A DNA stretch of 46,109 nt, taken from the NCBI GenBank assembly GCA_964435115.1, contig CAYSYM010000028.1:1-46109 (forward strand). The letters run 5' to 3'. The translations under genes and the position numbers were made by a program. Of this stretch, positions 16,075-23,498 are shown in pieces. Below the pieces are notes generated by a model. The model did no database searches and had not been told where the DNA came from. It saw only the letters and a program-made list of their open reading frames with translations. The stretch comes from CAYSYM01 sp964435115 (GTDB lineage: Bacteria > Chloroflexota > UBA6077 > CF-72). Positions within the stretch are counted from its first letter, which is position 1; each line of letters starts with the position of its first letter.

Positions 16075-17595
16075 CTACGCCCCCGGAAAAGGGCGCGTCC
16101 GTCGATCGAGCCAGGCCGTCAGGCTGGCGACCAGGCGATCCTGGCGCGCCATCCGCGCGGCCACCTGCCGGCGCAGCGCGGCCTCGTCCAGCGCCACCTC
16201 CTCGAAGCGCTCGGCGAAGACGCCCGTGCGCAGCTCCTCGAGCAGGTCCTCCAGGCGCTCCGCGGGCGCGCTCTGTGTCGCGGTAGGCGGCGGGGTGGCG
16301 GGGGCATTGGCCACCCGCAGGAAGCGCCGCACCTCCGGCCGTGGGCCCAGGTAGAGCCGGCCCTCGGCCAGGTCCGCCAGCAGCCAGTGGCTCGCCTCGC
16401 GATCGGAGCTGCCCAGCTGCGCATCGGCGAGCAGCGGTCGGACGACGGGGTGACGGACGAAGGCGAGGTAGGCGGTCCACTCACCGGTCCCGCTGGCGTA
16501 GCCGTCGTCGTAGATGGCCTCGTCGCCGGCCGGTGACCAGGCGAAGGCCACGAAACGCGTGGCGCCCCGGTAGCCGACTGCTTCCGCCAGCATCGGCGGG
16601 CAGGGGAGTGGCAGGAGGCGCAGGGTCGATGGGATCGCAGGTTGCATGGTTCCCTCCGAGTGCTTGCGTGCGAGTTCACACTCGACCAGCCCGCCGCGTT
16701 CGGCAGCCGCTGCGGTGGGCTGGTCGACGCGCTTGGGGTAGGGCGCGCTCGGCAGGGCGACGCGGACCGCCCGCTTCGCCGCACGCTCGCCCAGCCGGAA
16801 CAGGTACCGATGGTTCCCGGGGTGGCGGAGGCGCCGCACGCCGGCGGCGGCCAGCGCCCGTGGGAGCCACTCGGCCGTGGCCGCCCCGCGCCGTGGGGGC
16901 GCGCCGAACGCGCGCAGCAGCTCCTCCACGTACGCGTGCCCGCTGTCGAGCGCGCGCACCTTAGCCAGCGCCCGCTCGTTGAGCACCCGGCCGTCGGGGA
17001 GGAGGAGCAGCGTGCGGGCCGTCCCGCGGCCGGCATAGATCGCGTTCGATGCCTGGTAGATCACCCCGAGGTGGCCGGGAAAGACCAACCGGCCGGCGGC
17101 GTCGCGCCGGGCGACGGGGTCGGAGAAGCTGACCAGCCCGCGGACGCCCTCCCGGGCAGCCAACCGGAAGACCCGGCCGAGGAACCAGCTCTCGGCGTTG
17201 GCGGGCACCCGATCCGCCAGCACGAACCGCCCGAGCTCCAGCGACTCGCAGAAGGGCACGAGCTCCGGGAAGGGGCCGGTGAGCACCGCCCGCCGGACGG
17301 GGACGCTCAGCACGCAGACACCGAGCAGGGCGCCCCGCCGATCCCACAGGCCGTAGCGGAGGCGACTGGCGACGTAGCTGCGAGCGTAGTGGTGGCGCTC
17401 CACGTACGCCTTCGCCGTCCGGTCGTCGACCGGCGCCACCTCGTACTGCGCCGCGTCGAACCCCCCTTCCGAGCGGTGCCGCCACCGCGACCGGCCGTCC
17501 CGCCAGCGCTGGCACCAGTCGCTCGCCGGCGACACCTCGGGCGGGGCGAGGTCAAAGGAGAGCTGCCGTGGCAGGGGCAGCATCCCGGGCCTCAT
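16075..17595 (-). CDS. Mom-like GNAT-fold protein fused to a second domain
   Basis: A 506-residue frame in two parts. Residues about 45-290 resemble the phage Mom family (GNAT fold, adenine hypermodification): YVERHHYARSYVASRLRYGLW, then LELGRFVLADRVPANAESWFLG, then GHLGVIYQASNAIYAG, ending near LPSAPYPKR. Residues about 317-506 form a separate acidic, Leu-rich unit without a known motif. That unit begins at an internal ATG (16647) with an unusually good ribosome-binding site (GGAGGG). The ORF may therefore be a fusion, or two genes whose dividing stop was lost, with both long and short products made. QLSFDL at residues 11-16 resembles a clamp-binding hexapeptide. Mom activity is inferred from pattern only. 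Confidence 0.6.
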   Translation of the reverse strand: MRPGMLPLPRQLSFDLAPPEVSPASDWCQRWRDGRSRWRHRSEGGFDAAQYEVAPVDDRTAKAYVERHHYARSYVASRLRYGLWDRRGALLGVCVLSVPVRRAVLTGPFPELVPFCESLELGRFVLADRVPANAESWFLGRVFRLAAREGVRGLVSFSDPVARRDAAGRLVFPGHLGVIYQASNAIYAGRGTARTLLLLPDGRVLNERALAKVRALDSGHAYVEELLRAFGAPPRRGAATAEWLPRALAAAGVRRLRHPGNHRYLFRLGERAAKRAVRVALPSAPYPKRVDQPTAAAAERGGLVECELARKHSEGTMQPAIPSTLRLLPLPCPPMLAEAVGYRGATRFVAFAWSPAGDEAIYDDGYASGTGEWTAYLAFVRHPVVRPLLADAQLGSSDREASHWLLADLAEGRLYLGPRPEVRRFLRVANAPATPPPTATQSAPAERLEDLLEELRTGVFAERFEEVALDEAALRRQVAARMARQDRLVASLTAWLDRRTRPFPGA

Positions 17596-17610
17596 GGAGC
17601 GGCCACGCCA

Positions 17611-18675
17611 TCAGGCGGCCTCTTCGTCCGCGAAGAGGTCGAGCTGCGCGACCGCGAGGCGGCGCCGCAGCTCGAGCCGGGCCTCCAGGTCCTCCAGGTC
17701 GGTCGGCACCCTCGCGGGACCGGGGAACGTCCACAGCCCGGCATAGGCGGACAGGAGCGCGCGCAGGTTGCAGCTCATCAGGTCCAGCAGCGGGAAGAAC
17801 GACCGGGCGCCGGTGCGCGTCAGGCGGATCGTCTTGATCAGCCCGTCCTCGAGCACGGCGAGCACTTCCGCCCGGGCGTCGTGGATCCACCACGATCCGT
17901 CGACCCATACCCGGTCGAGCAGCCCGGCGCAGCCGAGCCCGTTGACCACCACCGGGTTCGCCTGGCCGAGCGCCCAGAACCGGGTGTCGGGGAAGGCGCG
18001 GCACAGGATCTCCAGGTAGCGATGGCGCTCGCCCCGGCGGCACGGGCTCTGGTTGAGGCCGCCGATCGCCACCAGTGGCGCCCGCTCGCAATAGGAGCGC
18101 AGCACCGGGTCGCGCGCGGCCAGGAGGGCGTTGCCCTCGACCGACAGCCCACCGACCCACGACGGCAGGAGCTGCCAGACCGGGATCGTCAGGTGGCCAT
18201 AGCCGTCGGCGCGCATCCGCTCGTAGCCCCGGCGGCTGGCCTCCTGGTCGCCCACCACGTCCTTGGCCATGGCCCCATCGGGCCGCACCAGGTCGATCGC
18301 CTCGCAGTAGCGTTCGTAGCTGCTCCAGGCGGGGGCGCCGCCGGTGAACTCGCGGTAGGCGGCGCTGTCGAGGAACAGCGGCAGGTGCCGCGACCCGGGC
18401 GCGCACAGCGTTGCGAAGCCGGGGCGGTAGCGCATGCGCCCGGTGTCGCGGTCGGGGCAGGCGACGTAGGTGTAATCCAGGAAGTAGCAGGCGTGCTTCC
18501 AGGCGTGGAGCGCCGCCTGGTCGCCGAGGCGCGCCTTGCTGATCGAGGCGCCGGGCTCCACCACGCGTGCCACGTGCGGGCGGAGCGTGCTGCCCCAATT
18601 GCCCGCGATGCCGATCAGCGGATCGGCCGCGCGCATCAGCGGGCGCGTGTTCACACCGGCGATGCCGAGCTTCAT
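17611..18675 (-). CDS. TGT/DpdA-like TIM-barrel protein with clamp-binding C-terminus
   Basis: A 354-residue protein. The pattern LFLDSAAYREF, AMAKDVVGDQEAS, YGHLTIPVWQ and APLVAIGGL, then VVVNGLGCAG, resembles the tRNA-guanine transglycosylase superfamily, especially the DpdA branch that inserts 7-deazaguanines into phage or island DNA. Two conserved Asp residues (LFLDS and KDVVGD) fit the catalytic positions of that fold. It ends QLDLFADEEAA, with QLDLF a strong beta-clamp-binding peptide. The ATG at 18675 has AAGGAG upstream. Neighbours are PAPS-reductase-like, Mom-like and UDG-like genes, which supports a DNA-modification theme. I see no preQ0 synthesis genes, so the substrate is open. 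Confidence 0.5.
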   Translation of the reverse strand: MKLGIAGVNTRPLMRAADPLIGIAGNWGSTLRPHVARVVEPGASISKARLGDQAALHAWKHACYFLDYTYVACPDRDTGRMRYRPGFATLCAPGSRHLPLFLDSAAYREFTGGAPAWSSYERYCEAIDLVRPDGAMAKDVVGDQEASRRGYERMRADGYGHLTIPVWQLLPSWVGGLSVEGNALLAARDPVLRSYCERAPLVAIGGLNQSPCRRGERHRYLEILCRAFPDTRFWALGQANPVVVNGLGCAGLLDRVWVDGSWWIHDARAEVLAVLEDGLIKTIRLTRTGARSFFPLLDLMSCNLRALLSAYAGLWTFPGPARVPTDLEDLEARLELRRRLAVAQLDLFADEEAA

Positions 18676-18691
18676 CTGCGGCTCCTTCCTC

Positions 18692-19666
18692 TCATGGCTG
18701 ACACAGGTCCCAGCCGTCTCCGTCGTTGTCCCCATCGTGGAGCGGCAGCGCGAGCTGGCCCCGTTCTTCCGGCGTGCGCAGGTCGACCTCGTCCAGTGGC
18801 ACGCAGGAGCGGTGCACGTAGCACTCGCCCTGCACCATCGGCAGCCGGCGGATGGCGCGGTCGAAGGCGACCGCCTCGGCCCACTCGTCCGGCCGGTGCA
18901 GCTTGATCTCCCGCCACAGCCGATCGTCGTGGTAGGGGCACCCGATGCAGGATGACTTCGGGACCCGCAGCCCGTACTGATCGAGCAGCCACCGCTCGCA
19001 GTCGCGCCGCGTCAGGCCGAGCTCGCGCAGCGGCCAGCGGTTGGTGATCCACGGCTCGGGGCTGGGCTTGCACCGCGCCGCCTTCTCGTCCGCCGAGATG
19101 CCGATCCACATCTCGACGTAGGGTGGCTGCGTGCGCCGGGTGCCGCGCCGTCGGCCGACCAGCTCGCGGGTCTTCCGGATGATCGGCTCGATCTTGTACT
19201 CGCCCGTGCACTGGCGCTTGAGCTGGCTCGTCTTGCCGGTGAAGGAGCGGGCGAAGAGCGGCATCACCACGAAGTTGGCGGCGCCGCCGACGTGGCGCAC
19301 GAACTTCGCCTGCTGGGCCGGGTCGGGGCACGGGTTGTACTCGCGCGAGCCCTTCACGAAGACCGGCGGCGTCGCCATCCTGGCGAGCCGGCCCGCCACC
19401 ACGCCGAGCGCGTCGTCGCGGATGTGCGCGGCGCTGCCGTCGCGCCGCTCCTTGCGCACGACGTGGATGGGCAGCACGCCGCGCAGCTCGGCCGTCAACC
19501 ACTCCAGGTGGGCGTACGTCACGGCGCTCTCCCAGCCCGTGTCGGCGAAGATCGCCGCCTCGGGCAGCGGCAGGTCGCCGCGCGCAGCCATGAGCGCGAG
19601 GGTGGTCGACTGCACGCCGGAGCCGAGCGACAGGAGGACGTGGTGGTCGGGCTGGTCAGGTGCCAC
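18692..19666 (-). CDS. PAPS reductase/DndC-like PP-loop protein
   Basis: A 324-residue PP-loop ATP pyrophosphatase. SLGSGVQSTTLALMA near the N-terminus is the SGGxDS-type loop, ADTGWE follows, and CTGEYKIEPI matches the conserved region of phage-type phosphoadenosine phosphosulfate reductase family proteins. A CxxC (SSCIGCPYHDD) lies at about residues 238-241. It ends soon after RGQLALPL, which has the same form as the clamp-binding peptide of Hda. I chose GTG at 19666, which overlaps the upstream gene by 11 nt, because the family start lies just there. It could act on sulfur in nucleic acid or as a nucleotide-modifying enzyme. The true substrate is unknown. Confidence 0.7.
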   Translation of the reverse strand: MAPDQPDHHVLLSLGSGVQSTTLALMAARGDLPLPEAAIFADTGWESAVTYAHLEWLTAELRGVLPIHVVRKERRDGSAAHIRDDALGVVAGRLARMATPPVFVKGSREYNPCPDPAQQAKFVRHVGGAANFVVMPLFARSFTGKTSQLKRQCTGEYKIEPIIRKTRELVGRRRGTRRTQPPYVEMWIGISADEKAARCKPSPEPWITNRWPLRELGLTRRDCERWLLDQYGLRVPKSSCIGCPYHDDRLWREIKLHRPDEWAEAVAFDRAIRRLPMVQGECYVHRSCVPLDEVDLRTPEERGQLALPLHDGDNDGDGWDLCQP

Positions 19667-20027
19667 GTCTCGCCCGCCGCTGGCGCCGGCTCGGCTCGGC
19701 CGCCGCAGGTGGCTCGGGATGCCGGCGCAGCAGCGCCGCGATGCGGCGCGCCGCTTCCGCCACCTTGCTGCCGTCGGTCCAGATGAAGTTCTCCGGCCAG
19801 CTCTCGTGCTCCTCGATGAGCGCGCGCGTCGCCGGGGATGCCGATCGCAGGTGGTCGTGCGCCGCGCCGACCGCGTCCGCCAGCGCGTCCATCGCCGCGG
19901 CGAGTGCCTCCCGCTCACCCCCACCGGCCGTCCCCGCGGCCCTGGGCTTCCTGGGCCGGGTCGCGTCGGCGCGGTCGGTGCCGCGCGCGGCACCCGGGTG
20001 CGTCTGCGCGTTATCCGACGCGTTCAC
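19656..20027 (-). CDS. Small hypothetical protein
   Basis: A 123-residue protein with a basic, disordered N-terminus, a central helical segment (ALAAAMDALADAVGAAHDHL) and a very basic tail (RRQRRARRGT). It overlaps the ribbon-helix-helix gene by 17 nt and the PP-loop gene by 11 nt, suggesting translational coupling. No family is recognised. Confidence 0.6.
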   Translation of the reverse strand: MNASDNAQTHPGAARGTDRADATRPRKPRAAGTAGGGEREALAAAMDALADAVGAAHDHLRSASPATRALIEEHESWPENFIWTDGSKVAEAARRIAALLRRHPEPPAAAEPSRRQRRARRGT

Positions 20028-20238
20028 TGTCGTGTGGGGGCGCTGCGGTGCGCCGCGCCGGACGCAGCCCGTACCGCCGCTCGCTGGCGGCGATCAGGTC
20101 GGCGACGGGCGCCAGGTCCTGGCGCGCGACGTACTGCTCGATGGCTTCGGCGACGACCGCAGTCATGCGTTGGCCACGCCGTCGAGCCAGGTGGTGGAGC
20201 GTGGGGATGAAGTGCTCCGGGATCTTCGGGCTGTACAT
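20011..20238 (-). CDS. Ribbon-helix-helix (CopG/Arc-like) small protein
   Basis: A 75-residue protein. IPEHFIPTLHHLARRRG followed by TAVVAEAIEQYVARQ fits the strand-helix-helix pattern of RHH DNA-binding proteins. It may be a transcriptional repressor or antitoxin-like protein of this replicon. A perfect GC hairpin and over 200 nt of non-coding DNA lie upstream, so an internal promoter could start here. No toxin partner is visible. Confidence 0.6.
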   Translation of the reverse strand: MYSPKIPEHFIPTLHHLARRRGQRMTAVVAEAIEQYVARQDLAPVADLIAASERRYGLRPARRTAAPPHDSERVG

Positions 20239-20366
20239 ACGGATCCTCCGTGGTGCTCGCGGACAAGCTGGAGCAGCCGGCCAGTGGCCTGTCGGCGCGG
20301 CCCCGGGCGGCGCACGGACAGCTGGGCCGGCTGCTGCGTTGCGCTCCCTCGCTGTGGAGCCGGCAC

Positions 20367-20388
20367 GCGGGGCCCGGTCGGGCCCCGC
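20367..20388. repeat. Perfect 10-bp hairpin in a 211-nt intercistronic gap
   Basis: GCGGGGCCCG and CGGGCCCCGC flank a GT loop, with further pairing outside. It sits between the radical-SAM gene and the RHH gene (gap 20239-20449), where I see no gene. It may terminate, pause or protect the transcript. Confidence 0.8.
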
Positions 20389-20449
20389 CGGTGTCGCCAG
20401 CGTGCTGCTGGAGTGGGAAGAGGCGGCACGTCGCCGCGGTAGCTGCTCG

Positions 20450-21169
20450 CTAGCCGCCGCCCGCCCGCGCAGCGCTGGCCAGCACGAGCCGGTCGCGGCG
20501 GCGGGTCGCCGCCAGGTCGATCACGCGCTGGTTGGCCGAGCCGGTCCAGGGGCCGGCCCGGTCGGCGAGCGCTGCGATGAACGGGCCATCGATGAGCACG
20601 TCGATCTCGTCGAGCACGGCGCCGATGGCCGACCGCTGGAGAGCCACGCGGCGCAGTCGCTCGTAGGTGTAGCCGGTGTAGGCCAGGATGTGGCGGCAGC
20701 CGCGGTCGCGCAGCGCCCGCACGAGCGCCAGCAGCCCCTCCGGCTGGGCGAACGGCTCGCCACCGAGGACGGTCACGCCGTCCCGCTCGTACGCGGGGTC
20801 CAGCAGGGCGTCGGCGAGCCGGCCGACGGGCACGAGGTGGCCGCCGGCCGCGTCCCAGCTCTCCGGCGTGACGCACCCGCGACACCGGATGGGGCAGCCC
20901 TGCAGCTTCGCTGTGCTCCGGCGTCCCGGCCCCTCGATCAGGCTGTCGTGCCAGTAGCCGGCGAGCCGGACGCACGGCCCGCCGGCCAGCTCACGGGGGG
21001 AAGCGGGAGCGAGCGTGCGCACCGCCACCGGCGCCGCGCAGGCGATCGCCTGTGCCGGCCCGACCAGGCGGTCCAGCGTCTCGCGCAGCGCGCGCGGCAG
21101 GCTCGCCGTCTCCTCGACGAGGAGCGCGCCGGTGGTCGCGTCCAGCGCGATGCCGACCTCGCCGCCCAT
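20450..21169 (-). CDS. Radical-SAM / 4Fe-4S single-cluster protein (NrdG-like)
   Basis: A 239-residue protein with the cluster motif C-x3-C-x2-C (GCPIRCRGC around residues 91-99) and VTVLGGEPFAQP, the glycine-rich SAM-binding motif of organic-radical-activating enzymes. It sits immediately after DUF2997, DUF1257 and the Ycf46-like ATPase, an arrangement reminiscent of cyanobacterial clusters of the same families. The only ribonucleotide reductase here is cobalamin-dependent and needs no activase, so the target is probably another protein or a cofactor. The ATG at 21169 lies 5 nt past the DUF2997 stop. Confidence 0.8.
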   Translation of the reverse strand: MGGEVGIALDATTGALLVEETASLPRALRETLDRLVGPAQAIACAAPVAVRTLAPASPRELAGGPCVRLAGYWHDSLIEGPGRRSTAKLQGCPIRCRGCVTPESWDAAGGHLVPVGRLADALLDPAYERDGVTVLGGEPFAQPEGLLALVRALRDRGCRHILAYTGYTYERLRRVALQRSAIGAVLDEIDVLIDGPFIAALADRAGPWTGSANQRVIDLAATRRRDRLVLASAARAGGG

Positions 21170-21174
21170 AGGCC

Positions 21175-21375
21175 TCAGCCTCGCTGCTTCGGCTGCACCT
21201 GCGGCCGGACCTGCGGCCGCAGGTAGTACTCCGGCGTGTTCTCGTCGCGCTCGGGCGCGCCCAGCAGCTCCCTGGTCAGCTTCGCCACGTCCTCGCAGGC
21301 CGGGCCGACGACGCCCTTGACGTGCAGCTCGAGCTTGCCCGTCTGCGGGTCGATCGTGAAGTCGATCTCGGGCAT
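21175..21375 (-). CDS. DUF2997 family protein
   Basis: A 66-residue protein starting MPEIDFTIDPQTGKLELHVKG and containing ACEDVAKLTRELLG, the compact pattern of DUF2997. These small proteins are found beside DUF1257 (Ycf35-like) and Ycf46-like ATPases. The biochemical role is unknown. The short spacing on both sides (5 and 14 nt) shows one operon. Confidence 0.8.
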   Translation of the reverse strand: MPEIDFTIDPQTGKLELHVKGVVGPACEDVAKLTRELLGAPERDENTPEYYLRPQVRPQVQPKQRG

Positions 21376-21389
21376 GGCTTCCCTCCTGT

Positions 21390-21785
21390 TCAGTAGCGGA
21401 CGGTGATCCTGACGACGCTGCCCTCGACGGTGCGGCGGGCGGTACCCTGGAGCCGGCGCCGGACCTCCTCGACCACCCGCTCGCTGTAGGCCGTGCGGAG
21501 CTTGACAAGGAGCTGGCCGCCGTGGAGCACCCGCTGGTCGTACTCGCTGACGATGGGGACGTAGCCAGCGGGCGTCCGCGCGAAGCCCAGGTCGTTCGAG
21601 GCGCTGCCCAGGTGCCGCCGGCGGACGACGAGCTCGGCCGTCTCGGGCCGGCGGTCCCCCTGGTAGCCGTACAGCGGGAGCGCCTCCCCCTCCTCCACCG
21701 CGGTGTAGCCGAGCTCGGCGAGGGCGGCGAGCAGCAGCCGCCGGTCCTTCAGCACGTAGTCCTGGAAGACGAGGTATTTGCTCAT
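21390..21785 (-). CDS. DUF1257 (Ycf35-like) family protein
   Basis: A 131-residue protein with the DUF1257 order: an N-terminal conserved region with LLLAALAELGY, a middle with AELVVRRR and DLGFART, and a C-terminal VVEEVRRRL. In cyanobacteria and plastids Ycf35/DUF1257 is linked genetically with Ycf46 and DUF2997, as here. The function is not established. It lies 10 nt downstream of the ATPase gene. Confidence 0.8.
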   Translation of the reverse strand: MSKYLVFQDYVLKDRRLLLAALAELGYTAVEEGEALPLYGYQGDRRPETAELVVRRRHLGSASNDLGFARTPAGYVPIVSEYDQRVLHGGQLLVKLRTAYSERVVEEVRRRLQGTARRTVEGSVVRITVRY

Positions 21786-21795
21786 CAGGCGCCTC

Positions 21796-23415
21796 CTAGA
21801 ACTCCATTAGCCGCTCGCCGGTGGCGGCCGGCTGGCCGCGCACGGCGTCGATCGCCAGGTGCTCGCGCGCCCACTTGCGCAGTTCCTCGATCTCGTCCCG
21901 CTTCACCTCGCTGGTCGGGCGGATCGAGCGGACCCGCCGCAGCACGTCCTCCGTGGTGAGCTCGCGCTCCCCGTCCATGAAGGCATCGACGAGCGCCGCC
22001 TTGACCGCCGCCTCGATCTCCGCGCCCGAGAAGCCGTCGGCCGCCTCGGCGAGCTGCTCCAGGTCGAACGCCCGCGGGTCGCGGCCCCGCTTGGCGAGGT
22101 GGACGCGGAAGATGTCGCGCCGGTCCTCGGGCGTCGGCAGGTCGACGAAGACGATCTGCCCGAACCGCCCCTGCCGGATCTGCTCGGGGGCGAGCTGGCG
22201 CACGTCGTTGGCGGTGGCGAAGACGAACACCTCCTGCTGCTCGGCCATCCAGGTGAGCAGCGCCCCGATGGTGCGCGCCGTCTCGCCGGCGTCCGAGCGG
22301 GCCGAGGACTGGAGCCCGCCGACGCCCTTCTCGAACTCCGAGAGGCCGAGGACGGCCTTGAGCGTCGTGGCAATGGCGAGCGCCCGCTTGATCGACATCG
22401 CGGCGCTCCCGATGACTCCGCCGCCTTCGCCCATCACGGCCCCCATGTCCAGGTCCAGCAGGGGTCGCCCGAAGATGCCGGCCGCGATCTTCTTGCAGAG
22501 GTCCTTGCCGCAGCCGGGCAGGCCCACCAGCAGCACGCCCTTGGACGGCTCGACGCCGTAGGCGCGGGCGGCCGGGCTGAACGTCACCGCCGCCTGCTGG
22601 AGCAGGGTGCGCAGGCTCGCGTAGCCGCCGAGGTGGTCGACCGGCTCGGGGTGGCTGTACGTGAGCGAGCCGCTGCGGCGGATCACCGCGCGCTTCTCCT
22701 CCAGGATCAGCGGCACCGCCTCGGGGCCGATCCCGCGGTGGGTGATCGCCGCCTTGGCCAGCGCGTTCTCGATCTCCGTCTCGGTCAGGCCGAGCAGCGC
22801 CTGGGCGAGCAGCTCGCGCGTGCGCCCGTCCACCGTCAGCCGCACATCGGGGTTGTCCTCCAGCCGCGCCAGCTGCAGGCCGAGGATCTCCTCAACCTCG
22901 CGCTCGTCGGGCAGCGGCAGGTCGACCGCCTTCACCTCCTTCTCGAGTTCGGGCAGGTCGGGGAAGGACGGGCCGACGAACAGCACCGTCACCGGCTTGG
23001 CCTTGATCGCCCAGGCCAGCTCGCGCAGGCGGCGGACGACCAGCGGCTCGGGCTGGCCGAAGGGCGCCAGGTACGCGCCGTAATCGCAGAGCACGTACAG
23101 CCCGCGCTCGGCGCCGGCGAGGTGGTCGAGCACCGAGAGCGGGTCGGCGGTGTCCGGGATCGGCCGCTCGGTCGCCGCGCCGAGGCCGGGACCCTCGACC
23201 TGGCGCAGGCCCTGCGTGCGCGACCAGAGGAACAGCCCCTTGGGCCGGTGGCGCTCGAGCTGGGCCACGGCCGCCATCAGGCGGCGGAAGCGCAGCTCCT
23301 CGAAGGTCGCGACGCTGAGCAGCGGGTAGCGCGCGCGGACCAGCACGTCCAGCTCGCGCACGAGCGCGTCGAGGCCGGACGCGCCGGTCGGGCGCGGCTT
23401 CTGGGTCTCAGTCAT
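21796..23415 (-). CDS. Ycf46-like AAA protein with altered Walker motifs
   Basis: A 539-residue AAA-family protein of Ycf46 type. An N-terminal domain (about 1-270) is followed by the AAA core: VGLPGCGKDLCKKIA at about residue 302, LGLSEFEKG as Walker B, and FVFATANDV as sensor 1, then FGQIVFVDLPTPEDR. Two key positions differ from canonical ATPases: Walker A ends GKD instead of GKS/T, and Walker B has SE instead of DE. The gene may encode a pseudo-ATPase or a special subfamily. The ATG at 23415 follows a GC hairpin. Partners are DUF1257, DUF2997 and a radical-SAM protein. Confidence 0.85.
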   Translation of the reverse strand: MTETQKPRPTGASGLDALVRELDVLVRARYPLLSVATFEELRFRRLMAAVAQLERHRPKGLFLWSRTQGLRQVEGPGLGAATERPIPDTADPLSVLDHLAGAERGLYVLCDYGAYLAPFGQPEPLVVRRLRELAWAIKAKPVTVLFVGPSFPDLPELEKEVKAVDLPLPDEREVEEILGLQLARLEDNPDVRLTVDGRTRELLAQALLGLTETEIENALAKAAITHRGIGPEAVPLILEEKRAVIRRSGSLTYSHPEPVDHLGGYASLRTLLQQAAVTFSPAARAYGVEPSKGVLLVGLPGCGKDLCKKIAAGIFGRPLLDLDMGAVMGEGGGVIGSAAMSIKRALAIATTLKAVLGLSEFEKGVGGLQSSARSDAGETARTIGALLTWMAEQQEVFVFATANDVRQLAPEQIRQGRFGQIVFVDLPTPEDRRDIFRVHLAKRGRDPRAFDLEQLAEAADGFSGAEIEAAVKAALVDAFMDGERELTTEDVLRRVRSIRPTSEVKRDEIEELRKWAREHLAIDAVRGQPAATGERLMEF

Positions 23416-23437
23416 GGCTATCACCTCGTTGGAGATG

Positions 23438-23474
23438 GCGATGCCCGCCGCGCCACATGCGGGGCGGGCGTCGC
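23438..23474. repeat. Intercistronic 12-bp hairpin
   Basis: GCGATGCCCGCC (23438-23449) pairs with GGCGGGCGTCGC (23463-23474) with one G-U pair. It lies between the coiled-coil gene and the Ycf46-like gene. Confidence 0.7.
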
Positions 23475-23498
23475 TGCGTGGGGACGCGGAGTGCGGCG

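Noticed and set aside
16642..18906. 754-codon plus-strand frame
   Set aside because: It is antisense to three genes with recognisable families and has no motif of its own.
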